Assembly (NCBI GenBank): GCA_011316305.1
Contig: SAUG01000009.1
Span: 434,001 to 498,000, forward strand
Length of the DNA stretch: 64,000 nucleotides
Source: Rusavskia elegans
Taxonomy: Eukaryota; Ascomycota; Lecanoromycetes; Teloschistales; Teloschistaceae
Direction of reading: 5' to 3'
Position 1 is the stretch's first letter. Every line of letters starts with the position of its first letter. The notes under the pieces were generated by a model. The model did no database searches and was not told where the DNA came from. It saw only the letters and a program-made list of their open reading frames with translations. Positions 21,008-30,754 of the stretch are shown piece by piece. Made by a program: the position numbers and the translations under genes.

Positions 21008-22314
21008 TCATGACTTGAACGAGTCTCTGGCGCTCTGGCTGCTCGCGCTCATTGGTACGGACGTCGTTGGTAGGATCCCAGCCTTCGGTCCAGATGACTG
21101 TTTGACTTTGGCCAATGCGTAGACAATTCCACTGACAAAGCCGACTCCGATGGCGGAAACGCTGGGCAATGTGATGGGAGCATCGAAGAAAATGAGACCG
21201 CTCAGAGCAATCGGTAGCTTGTTCAGAGCACCAACCATGGAGTATGTTGTGGAGGAGGTGACGCGGACGCACCAGGCCGAAGTGTAGGAGATGAAGACTG
21301 ATGACAGGCCAGAGAAGATCATGGCTAAGATGATGCGGTTTTTCTGCAGCGGTGGGAAGTTGATTTCGATATTTGCGGATGACCAATTCTCGAGGAGCAG
21401 GGACGAGACGAGCAGGATGGGGATTGAGAGGACATTGTTGTAGAACATAGCTAGCCGATCGTTTAGTAACAACCCATAGGAATACTACAGAAGAACTTAC
21501 TATCAAAGTCCTTGAAGTTCGTCAACTTGATACGCTTCCTCATCCCAAGGACGTAGGCGGCACTGCAAATGCAGTTGAACATCATCCACATATAGCCAGC
21601 GTTCAGGGTGGACACTTTTGCGGAAGCTTCAGTCTCAGAATGTCCGTAACTCTGCAGCGCATGCTGAATATCGGCCCAGGCTGCGATCACGGAGCTGAGG
21701 ACCATCAAGCCGAAAGAGAACAACGCCATTCCGGTCACAGACCCTCCGAACCAAAGCACTTCACCGTATGCGATAAGGATGATGGTCAAGTTTTTGAAGA
21801 TGGTGTAGACCGGGATCGAGAGGAATTGAAGCGCTTTTGTGCTGGTGTAAATAGTGCCAATGAGTAGCAGGGAGACGGGAAACCCTGAACGAGTGTCAGC
21901 TACACGCACTCCTTCTGGGACAGGATTGACCAACATTTTCTTGCCTCGTCTGCATTGAAGTCTCGGTATGTGATTATGCCAGACGACTTGCACATTTGGA
22001 TCGCGACTACGCAAACAACCGACTGCAAAGGATCAGTCTCGGACAGTCTGAGGAGGTAGAGTCCAGCATACCTGCACAGCAAGAAGGAAGAAATTGAGAT
22101 TGAAGCCGAATCCGGAGAGGACATATTTGTTCGTTACGGTCATCAAGATGGAGGAACCGCAGTAACTCAAGATTGGAAAGACGGGATTGTTGGTCGCGGC
22201 GATGATGGGTGCAGCGCCAGCAGACCTGGGGGTGCTCATGGGTGGTTCATAGCCTTTGCTAGAGCTCCCCATGTCTCTCGATTCGTAATCATCTGTTTTC
22301 TTGCCGTCGGCCAT
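21008..22314 (-). CDS. VRG4: Golgi GDP-mannose transporter VRG4/GmtA
   Basis: This nucleotide-sugar antiporter moves GDP-mannose into the Golgi lumen in exchange for GMP. Exons 22314-22072, 22022-21935, 21884-21501 and 21450-21008 give 385 aa. The diagnostic motifs are present: FYNN ([11 protein letters not shown]) and GALNK in [14 protein letters not shown], the GDP-mannose binding motif. About ten hydrophobic segments are visible, e.g. [20 protein letters not shown] and [20 protein letters not shown]. The introns are 49-50 nt; the second has a weak donor (GTTGGT) but is needed to rebuild the conserved RKWFPVSLLL. The start has the usual short hydrophilic cytosolic tail. It is divergent from PLP1 (409 bp). 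Confidence 0.94.
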
Positions 22315-22723
22315 GATGCGTAACCTTGAAGCGAAAAGGGGCGGTGGTCAAGTGGGTTGCGCAAGATGGCATAGAAGGGCGTTGGGGTTGGTGGAGTAGA
22401 AACGTTGCAACGGCAGGAACGACTGTAGGAGATTGACGACTTGACAGGCCTCCAGCTGGCTGATTGTTTGTTGATGGGGGTGTCGGCCGTTAAAAATTGT
22501 ATCTGTAGTGTTGCAGCCAAAGGATGACACGGCCTCCTTTAGAGATTTACGCTAAAATGATAAAACGATAATCGATGCACGTTTCGGGTAAACACATGTT
22601 CATACGAGCTCCCACTTCCTCTTGTAGACGGCTCCTCCAACTTCAGCAACCATGACGTCCCCCAGTCATGACTATCGCAACGTCTTGACAACGACAGCGC
22701 ATTGACATCAGTCGCGATCAACC
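22315..22723. promoter_or_regulatory. Divergent promoter region, VRG4 / PLP1
   Basis: 409 bp between divergent starts; no clear motifs recognised. Confidence 0.35.
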
Positions 22724-23377
22724 ATGGGGTCTATCGATCCTGCCGTGGCCTCAGTCCTCGACACCCATCCTCCAAACGATTACTCCGATGAAGATGAGCT
22801 CCTCGATGCTCTCGAAGATGATCCCGCTCTCGACTCATTCCGAGAGCAGCGTCTTCAACAGTTACATGAAGAGTTCAACAAGGCCAAACATTTCCGCAAC
22901 CAAGAACATGGCTACTACACCGAGATCAACGACGAGAAGGCCTTGATGGATATTGTCAATACTGGTGCAGACTTCTGTGTCGTGCATTTCGTCAAGTCGG
23001 ACTTCCACAGATGCGGAATCATGAACCGACACCTTGAAGAATTGGCACCTCTACATTTCGAGGCACGCTTCTTGCGCATCAATGTTGAAAATGCGCCGTT
23101 CCTCGTCACCAAATTGAAGGTGCAGGTGCTACCATGTGTCATTGCGTTCAAGAAGGGCATCAGTGTGGACCGCATCATTGGATTTGAAGGACTCGGATAT
23201 ACCGAAGACACTTTCTCAACCCAGGATCTGGAGCGGAGACTGTTGCAATCAGGGACACTAATCAGACCAAAAGTGAATGGAGGTCACGGAGCTGGATCTC
23301 TGCAGAGGAATCACAACGACTCTGGTAATCGCGGACGAGCAACGAAACCTGATGACGACGATGATGACTGGGATTGA
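22724..23377 (+). CDS. PLP1: Phosducin-like thioredoxin-fold protein (Plp1/TXNDC9 type)
   Basis: Plp1/TXNDC9 proteins are co-chaperones that work with the CCT chaperonin in tubulin and actin folding. Single exon, 217 aa. The acidic N-terminus (YSDEDELLDALEDD) leads to LQQLHEEFNKAKHFRNQEHG, then the thioredoxin-like domain: ADFCVVHFVKSDFHRCGIMN, LEELAPLHFEARFLRINVEN, and LPCVIAFKKGISVDRIIGFE with the cis-Pro. The CXXC pair is absent (only one Cys in HRCGIM), as expected for this non-redox family. The tail ends with an acidic DDDDDDWD. Confidence 0.9.
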   Translation: MGSIDPAVASVLDTHPPNDYSDEDELLDALEDDPALDSFREQRLQQLHEEFNKAKHFRNQEHGYYTEINDEKALMDIVNTGADFCVVHFVKSDFHRCGIMNRHLEELAPLHFEARFLRINVENAPFLVTKLKVQVLPCVIAFKKGISVDRIIGFEGLGYTEDTFSTQDLERRLLQSGTLIRPKVNGGHGAGSLQRNHNDSGNRGRATKPDDDDDDWD

Positions 23378-23842
23378 AGACCTGAACGAAATTATGGACG
23401 ACTACGAATACAGGACCTATCGCCGCTGCATCTTGAATCGAACTGCTTTACTGCTGTCCAGCTGCAGCAAGTACCTACTCCTGAAGATACGTTATCAACA
23501 ACGCCAATGGAAGTCATCAACCGCCTGAAGCAGGTTAGCATATTGCCTGAGCCCATGGACAGGCGGCCTAGGATTTGGTCGCGGTCCGGAAATCCGCAGG
23601 CCAGCCTGAATAAAGCTTCCAAACTCAAGAATCGGTATCCTCTCCAGATATGGAGGTAAATTGACATTCGGTGCCGTCTCTTGGGCGATGGAACTGGCCT
23701 TGAACCATTCGAACGGTTGTCCAGCTGTCGTGATGGAATATTCGAGGACCGTCGAGTCTCCCAAGTCCCTGTAGCCGCAATTAGGTTGCCTCCGTAGGCT
23801 CAATATCCTCCTCAGTTATTCGATGATTGATTGATCGACCAG
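23378..23842. other. Intergenic between convergent genes
   Basis: 465 bp. A 102-codon reverse open frame (23495-23803) shows no family features and is not called. Confidence 0.35.
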
Positions 23843-24272
23843 TCATTTGATCCCCGTCTGCTTCTCGCCACGATTGCCTTTCCTAATGACCTCCTCTTCA
23901 ACCATTTTCTCCCACTCCCTCCAAACCCCCTCGTCCCTCTCCAATGCCCTCAGTCTCCTCTTCTCCATCACCCTCATATTCTCCCAAGCTCTGAACCTCT
24001 TATCCGCCTCGATCCACCCTCCCAGCGTCATCCCACTCACTTGCAGGTAGACTTTGAACTGTATAGTCAGGGAGCGATAGATTGGGGAGAACAGCGTGCC
24101 ACAGAGGCCAAGGAAAGCAGTTGCAATGCCGAACTGGGCATACATATTAGCATCAATTGTGGACTGATTGATACCAGCCTACTTTTGCGGCACCGACAGC
24201 AGCACCTCTTAAGGCTTCGGAACGAGCGGCGCTGAGCTCTTCAGCGGTTCGAGAGAAGCCATGAGGGGACAT
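23843..24272 (-). CDS. Small membrane protein, possibly Rcf2 N-terminal-domain-like
   Basis: Two exons, 24272-24183 and 24133-23843, joined by a 49-nt intron (GTAGGC...GCCCAG), encode 126 aa. After RTAEELSAARSEALRGAA comes a hydrophobic stretch (FGIATAFLGLCGTLFS), then YRSLTIQFKVYLQVSGMTLG and a long Arg/Glu-rich coiled tail with several Trp. The pattern 'helix, RG..GA, hydrophobic helix, P.YR.LT.Q.K, second helix, EAD' resembles the N-terminal half of mitochondrial Rcf2-type proteins. That is a tentative likeness and the HIG1 part is absent. It is divergent from MMM1. The splice join is supported by a continuous membrane segment. Confidence 0.65.
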
Positions 24273-24570
24273 TGCATGGGACTCACGGAGGGGGAACGGA
24301 GGTGGACTGAGATGAGAAACAAGCACGATATCGTACGTCATTGGCAAGATCTCGCTAAAGGAGGGACCGAGAGATCTACGGAGTAGTCCCTGACATAAGT
24401 CCATCAGCCAATCGGAAGCGTAGCGGCTGTCTCAATGCTCGCTTTAGTCGCGTTCAAGATCTCGATCGATATCTTCGTCGAAGCCTGAGTTGACTTCTCC
24501 GCAACGCTCGAAACTTCGCCTTCATCATGGCCGAGAGTGCCCGCAATCGTAACAATCAACTCTGCATAGT
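24273..24570. promoter_or_regulatory. Divergent promoter region upstream of MMM1
   Basis: 298 bp between divergent starts; no clear motif. Confidence 0.35.
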
Positions 24571-25923
24571 ATGACTGCTACCCCAAGTCTGCAATCCTGC
24601 ACCTCTTCTTTTACTCGACCAGCTGACACAAGCATAGCTAGTCAGCCAGCACCACAGCAGCAGTCTTCGTCCGTCTTGTTCCTTTCCACCTCATTGTATT
24701 CACTAATCCGTCGCAGATTGTCATTCACAGAAGGGTTCCTACTAGGCCAATTGTCTGTCGTAATCCTCATCGGCGCTTTCATCAAGTTCTTCATTTTCGG
24801 CGATCCTCCCTCACCTGAGACCACTGCCTCAACTAGGGCACTAGCCCGCCAGAGTCGCGACAAAGGGCATAGGAGATCCTTTTCTATCAACTCATCGCCT
24901 CATGTGGCCGGCAGATCCGACGTTCGGCACTCGTCATCCAACGTACTCCGAAATCCTCCCCGCTTGACGACCCCCATCATACTCGCCAAGACCTACTACA
25001 ATGTCAACGCCCATCAGCCGGAGTCGTTGGATTGGTTCAATGTATTGATAGCTCAAACGATCGCCCAATTCCGAACCGATGCCCATCAAGACGAAGCCAT
25101 CTTGACATCCCTGACCAAAATTCTCAATGGCCCTCAAAAGCCGGATTTCCTCTCCAGCATCAAAATCACGGAGATCAGCCTAGGTGAAGACTTTCCCATA
25201 CTCAGTAATTGCCGTGTCCATCCCGTCGACGATGGGTCCACCGAACCCGATGCGGCCAGGCTACAAGCACGTATGGATGTGGATTTGAGTGATCTGATCA
25301 CTTTCGGGATCGAGACAAAGATCGTCTTGAATTGGCCAAGACCTCTCACCGCCGTGCTACCCGTTGCTTTAGCGGTCTCTGTCGTTCGCTTCTCCGGCAC
25401 ACTGTCAATTTCCTTCCTCCCTTCGGTTTCCCACCCCACACCTTCCACCAATCCGGCCAGCTCTGGCCCCTCGCAACAGCCTTTGTCCACGACCCCCACT
25501 AGTCTCGCGTTCTCCTTTCTACCTGATTACCGCCTCGATCTCAATGTCCGATCTCTCGTCGGCTCGCGTTCCCGTCTGCAGGATATACCCAAAATCGCAC
25601 AGATGGTGGAGAATCGGCTTCACGCCTGGATCGATGAGAGGTGCGTGGAACCAAGGGTTCAGCAAGTCGCGCTTCCGAGTTTGTGGCCGCGGAAGAAAAA
25701 CACTAGAGGACCTCCCAGTGAGGAAGATGAGGGCTTGGGCGTCAAAGCTTCGGAACCGATCAGAGATATCCGGGAAGAAGCAAGGAGGGAAGTCGAAGAA
25801 GAGAGGAAGAAGGATCGGGAGCACTGGGAAAGGGAAGCTGCCGGTGGGTATCCTGAAGGGTTAAGGTGGAGAAGTAGAGCTGAGGGAGGTGGGTATGAGA
25901 TGCCTGGTGCTATGCCCATGTAA
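24571..25923 (+). CDS. MMM1: Maintenance of mitochondrial morphology protein 1 (ERMES subunit)
   Basis: Mmm1 is the ER-anchored SMP-domain subunit of ERMES, which passes lipids between ER and mitochondria. Single exon, 450 aa. A short luminal Ser/Gln-rich N-terminus is followed by the transmembrane block [21 protein letters not shown] linker rich in Ser/Arg leads to the SMP domain (about 135-360). Landmarks: [76 protein letters not shown] and a Ser/Pro-rich insertion near 290-315. The tail after about residue 375 ([16 protein letters not shown]) is highly charged. It fits Pezizomycotina orthologs in length and order. Confidence 0.95.
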   Translation: MTATPSLQSCTSSFTRPADTSIASQPAPQQQSSSVLFLSTSLYSLIRRRLSFTEGFLLGQLSVVILIGAFIKFFIFGDPPSPETTASTRALARQSRDKGHRRSFSINSSPHVAGRSDVRHSSSNVLRNPPRLTTPIILAKTYYNVNAHQPESLDWFNVLIAQTIAQFRTDAHQDEAILTSLTKILNGPQKPDFLSSIKITEISLGEDFPILSNCRVHPVDDGSTEPDAARLQARMDVDLSDLITFGIETKIVLNWPRPLTAVLPVALAVSVVRFSGTLSISFLPSVSHPTPSTNPASSGPSQQPLSTTPTSLAFSFLPDYRLDLNVRSLVGSRSRLQDIPKIAQMVENRLHAWIDERCVEPRVQQVALPSLWPRKKNTRGPPSEEDEGLGVKASEPIRDIREEARREVEEERKKDREHWEREAAGGYPEGLRWRSRAEGGGYEMPGAMPM

Positions 25924-26371
25924 TGTCGAGGGTCTGTAACTCAGTATTCCTTACGTTAGAAGCCGCTCTCTACTTGTTCTTCTTATTGCGACCTTCACTT
26001 CTCTCGCACAACTCCGAATTCCGAGTCCAATTTCTCTTTGTTCCTTCGGAGTGACACTGTTCCATGCCGTGGTGATGCTTCCCAATCGGCTATGGGCAAT
26101 AAAGTCCGGCCGACGTACGCATGATCAATTAGAAGGAGTCATAAGTTAGCAATGAAGGTATGGAACAAAGGGCACCATTAGGCAGAACTCCCCCGTCCAC
26201 AGTGAATGCAATCTCGATACGTAATCTTCATCCATTTGAGAAGCCATGAAGGTGAATGAAGGCGGGTGCCTGGGCCCCAGTCCTCCGGTATCCGGCTCTC
26301 CAGAATGCATTTAATGAGCCTCCTCCCCCATATGAAGTGAGTTTTCTCTTCCTCAAGTCCAAGTCATCACG
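25924..26371. other. Intergenic, MMM1 3' flank and next promoter
   Basis: 448 bp; nothing recognised. Confidence 0.35.
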
Positions 26372-26754
26372 ATGCCGAAATACGGGCACAAGAAACCCGT
26401 CCGCCCAGCCAACCTGCCCGACGAGCCGGTCGAGTCGTTGGAAAAGTTGTACTACACGGCTCCTACTCGCGTGTGGTTTGTTCGCAAGGATGAGATTGGG
26501 AAGGAAGGCGGTGGGTGCCTCTGTGTTCAGTATTTGGATCGAGCTGATGTGTGTCCGTCGTAGTGATCATCTGGCGAACGGGGACTGTGAGCGACACCAC
26601 GAAGAGCACCATCTTGCACAGAGTATGTCACTTGTCTTGCTATCGCTACCTCGACTGCCTGCCATCGATCTGACGAGATGTTGCACAGATCATCGACGAT
26701 GAAAGTGGGTTGATTGAAGATATCTCGGTGGAATACATTCGGATGATCAAATGA
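26372..26754 (+). CDS. Small conserved-looking protein of unknown function (87 aa)
   Basis: I do not recognise a named family. Exons 26372-26510, 26564-26622 and 26689-26754 make a single 87-residue frame beginning MPKYGHKKPVRPANLPDEP. It continues with LEKLYYTAPTRVWFVRKDE and ends DDESGLIEDISVEYIRMIK. Both introns (53 and 66 nt) have good donors (GTGGGT, GTATGT), and the joined exons give a smooth alternation of strands and helices with no low complexity, which argues for a real gene. No signal peptide or membrane segment. Its stop lies 37 bp from the stop of the convergent APH-like gene. Confidence 0.62.
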
Positions 26755-26791
26755 TTGTTTGTCAGAGGGGGGTGGGGGTTGTTTCCTAAGG

Positions 26792-28449
26792 TCAGGAGTC
26801 GGACGTTTTAAGGTTGTCTACATCACTTGCTTCACCATCTGCCACCGAGCTTTTTAGACAGCAATCAATCCACTTCCACAACTTCTTGTCTGCCACGAAG
26901 ACGCTGCCATTCCTCCTGATCCCCCGATCGCATGCCGGTGTGTATCGTGAAGCCCATTCAGATATCATTGTCAATTTCCTTGAAATCGCTAACGCCCGCA
27001 CATCGTTGCCATGACTTCGCCGCTCCTTCCTTGCCATTTCCTCCGGTGTTGGGTCCTCATCAACGAGCTCCGTCTGTAACGACCGGTACTTGTCCGACGC
27101 CTGCATTGAGCGAAAGAAACTCAGCATGTCTTGGTTGCAGGTTGCGACAGCTTCCCAAAGAGCTTTGAAAAGATAATAATCGGCTTCGGAGTCCAGGTTG
27201 ATGAAACGAGTGAATAGCCACATCGGCCGGTTGCGACTCACCACCCAGGAAAGCCTGTACTCCGCGTCAAGGGCTTCCTCGGGCAAATTTTCTTCCAGCG
27301 CGTGTCGGAAGCCATCCTCGAACGCTGGTAAGAGTGACTCGTCGAGTCCATCCCGTGCCTGCGGCAGTCCTGGGGGAATGAGCAGCATGGGTAAGGGAAC
27401 AGCGGAGCAGAATGCCCAATCGATGACGCAGGTGATATTGAACTCTTCGTCCACGTAGATGTTGTCGACGCTGAGATCAGGGTGATGTAGTACGAATCGA
27501 TACTTGTCCTCCTTGGCAAAGTAGCCTGAAAGCCTGGGGGTCCATTCTGCCAGCAGGCTCAGGAGAGCCTCGCCAGCGATAACGTAGTCGGTCTTGTTGT
27601 GCGAGCCATCGATCTTGGACTTTACCGCGACAAAGTTATTCCAAAGATCTACTGACGCTAAGTGATCGGTCTGATCATCATATTCGCTTCGTGCAGGGAT
27701 CGGTGCAAAGAAACAGTGATGAGCCAGAGGAAGGTATTTGACATGCTCCAGGAATGCACTAATGTGTGCTTCGTAGTAGTCTGTATCTGTATCGAAGGGT
27801 CCACGGGGTACGTCTTCCAGGATGTCTCGTTTCTCCACAAGGAGGCCTCGAGATAGACATGTCTTGATTTTGATCTCATTGCTCTCTTCAAAGAGAGACC
27901 CTGCTTGACAGAAACGAAGCCTGGAGAGTTCCCATGTAATTGCCCCAAGCTGGAATAGAATCTTTGCTTTCTGTTCTTGAGTCATACAGCTTCCGGTACT
28001 TCCCGAAGACAGCCATGCGGGTTGCAGAGCGGTACCATTAGCCTTACTCATGAGGATATAGGGGATGCCAAGCTCATTGTCGTTAGAGTCTCTGTACTAG
28101 GATTAGCATCTACGGGATTATCTTACCGAGAAACGTACTGGTATGCGAAGACCTCAGGAACGGGTATATCACTGTGAGCCTTGATGTATTTCAAAGTCGC
28201 GGCTTCACTGGCAAGTAGCGAGAGATTTGTGTCGTCGGAAACAATCTCATCGCCTTTGCGTGGGGACCGTAGCACCCATTCCACCCCATCATCAAACGAT
28301 ACGTTGACTACCCAATTGAAACTCCCACTCTTCGGAATTTGGCAAGGATCGCAAGAACATTCTTGCCCACCGCGTAGATTGCTCGCTAGCTGGGAAAGAG
28401 CATCGATATCGAAATCCGCATACTGGAATATTGTCGCACGTTTTTGCAT
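26792..28449 (-). CDS. Aminoglycoside phosphotransferase (APH)-fold protein
   Basis: APH-fold proteins in filamentous fungi are a large family of kinase-like enzymes, mostly without known substrates. Exons 28449-28139 and 28091-26792, joined by a 47-nt intron (GTACGT...TACAG), give 536 aa. The splice rebuilds VPEVFAYQDSNDNELGIPYI, the usual N-lobe/hinge sequence. The catalytic loop is HPDLSVDN (His, Asp and Asn about residues 307, 309 and 314) and the metal site is VIDWAF (Asp about 328), so the key residues are present. The N-lobe lysine is not obvious in the stretch EWVLRSPRKGDE. This is not evidence of antibiotic resistance. Confidence 0.82.
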
Positions 28450-30754
28450 TGAACAAGTAACAAGCCGTACAAAAGATCGATTGGATTTAGGCTCTGGGCG
28501 ATAAAGACTACCGAATCACCTACAGTTTCCGGAACTAATTGTTCACTGACAGAGTTACTGAATTTAACGAAATTTGGGCATTTGGAAGGTCCTAAAAGAG
28601 GGAATAAAGCTCTTGGCAACCAGGCAGTTTGCAATTTGCAGATGAAGCATTGTAGTACATTGTTGACAGGATCGAACATTCATAGAAGAGGACCTCCAAA
28701 CCCACAACACCCAAGCATTCGAGACCACGAACAGCCCATAGCTACATACATACATCATGTAGTCTCACATTGCAATTGCATAGCATCGCCAGTGCGACTT
28801 CAAGCATGTCGAGGTCGTGGTTTCATCAAAGTTCAAATTAAGCGCAAGCGCCAAGAAGCGCTGTCCATTGGCCAATGAGGATCCAACGGGCAGGATGCAG
28901 AGGTTTTTCGATTCACCATCAACTACTCCGTATTGTGTCGGGAAACAGGCTTAGCAACAGACCTTATATAAAAAGCCGTGAAGAATCGAAGGTGAGCGGC
29001 TAGAAACATTGGAAGTCTATGTCGGTGCTTGGGTTCATTGCGTACGAGAGTTCTGTCCTCAAGCGAATACAAAAGGGTTCTGAAGATCAGAATCCTCCCC
29101 AACATCCAACCCATACATGTATGGCGTACCAGGAGACTTCTCCACGATACCCCAATGTCCCGTACCGACGACATCGGTACCCCTCATCCCTCTATGCCTT
29201 GGAAGTACGGTGCCGTAGATGGTGAGGAAGAGCCTTCGAATTTTTCATTCGCGTCCCCGTTGGTAAAGTCGATTTTCTGGAATTTGCACTCTTAATAGGC
29301 GCCCCGTTTCGCCGCGGGCCGGGCTCTGATCCTCTTGGCAAGCTTCTCACGCAATTATTCATCAAGACATTGTAATTATCTTTTTTTGCAATCAAGTTGC
29401 TAGCTACAGCTGCGAAAAAAGTCAGCAAAGCACATTCGTGGAGAATATGCATTAAGAATTGTAGTCATACCTTTGTCGTCTACGACGGATTTGACTTCCT
29501 CGCATTTTGGGAATTCGACCGCAACCTTGAGTCTGAAGACATTGCTATCCCTGCAAGTCCAATAGTTGGATCTTTGATGCATCTCCCACCGTAAATATGA
29601 TGTGGTGAATTATCCAGCTCCGACGGCTCCTTTCTCGTTAGGCCCATGGCAAACCGACAGGCATCGAATTTCCATAGCTCGCTATTGTCCATTTTATTGT
29701 CTTTGGTTATATACCTGACTACGAGGCGGACTTGGGAGACGCAGCTGTTCTTTTTCTTTTTGTTTTTGGAGGTAATATTTTGGAGGGGTCCATATCCAAG
29801 GTTTCTTTTTTGATGAGCTTTTGGAGAACGTAAACTTGGTTTTGGGAATTCCCTCCAATCGCTGACAGTAACAACAAGAGAGAAGAGGAGGCTAAGCAGA
29901 AGTAGCACTGTCTAGACCAACATGGTTGTCGTCAAGCTATGAATCTCCTGAAGGGACATTTTTGGGAAGATGCCGCTTAAGAGAAAGTCCATAGGACTAG
30001 GAGACGTAAAGCTTACGGACTGAAAACTCATACGAGTCTCGCTTTGGACCAGGGAACGTTAAAGTCATTGAACCGCTTGAACACTGTAGAGCCCGAACCA
30101 GAATTGCTGAAATGAAGAGACGAGAATAAGCACGATCAATTTTCGGGCCCGAACATGCTGGGGTGAAAGTCACTTGAGTGACTGACGATTGACTGATTGA
30201 TGAAAAGGTTGCTGTACTAGGCGCATATGAAGACACATGAGCACTTCCACGATATCCTGTTAAACATAAGATTCATCTTAGGTAGGATCGAAGGACGACA
30301 CAAGTCACCTCCTTTTCACAATAGTCATCGAAATCGACCAATGGGAGCTGTGCAGATTCCTTCACACTCACAGCATGGTCGAAGCTTTTTGCAGAGGAGC
30401 GGCCTGTTGGCGGATACGGCGGTGTCAAGCAGTGATACTTCGTAAGTGACAATGGCATGACAGATGCGTCGTCTCTTCTGGACTAAGAACTACTCACATC
30501 TGGCCTTCCGAGGGTGTCCGATGCAGGGGTCAAGGCATGCGAAATGGTAAAGAACGAAAAGCATTGGAGACGGTCATGAGATGATGGCTACTTTATGCCT
30601 GGCTAAACGGACCTAGCTACATCCATACACGATGACTTCCGTTCATTTGATGCCCGCACCAAGGCAGAGACCCTACCCAGCTACAAGTGCAGGAAGGCGG
30701 AGGGAAATTGCTGCCTGACTGAACCATTCCGAGATCCAAGAGGCTGTAACCGTC
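28450..30754. other. Long gene-poor stretch with a possible decayed secreted-protein gene
   Basis: 2305 bp. On the minus strand, 29200-29908 holds open pieces that join across a plausible 5'-GTATGA intron (about 29405-29472). They include a hydrophobic leader-like stretch (LLLLSLLFSLVVTV) and a Cys-containing segment, but no ATG starts the leader and a stop lies just before it. I treat it as a relic or an unsolved small gene. The rest is unremarkable. Confidence 0.3.

Noticed and set aside
23495..23803. 102-codon minus-strand open frame between two convergent genes
   Set aside because: No family likeness or splice context; likely chance in 3' flanking DNA.
26792..28449. Reading the APH-fold gene as antibiotic resistance
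   Set aside because: The fold is widespread in fungi with unrelated roles; nothing here points to aminoglycosides.
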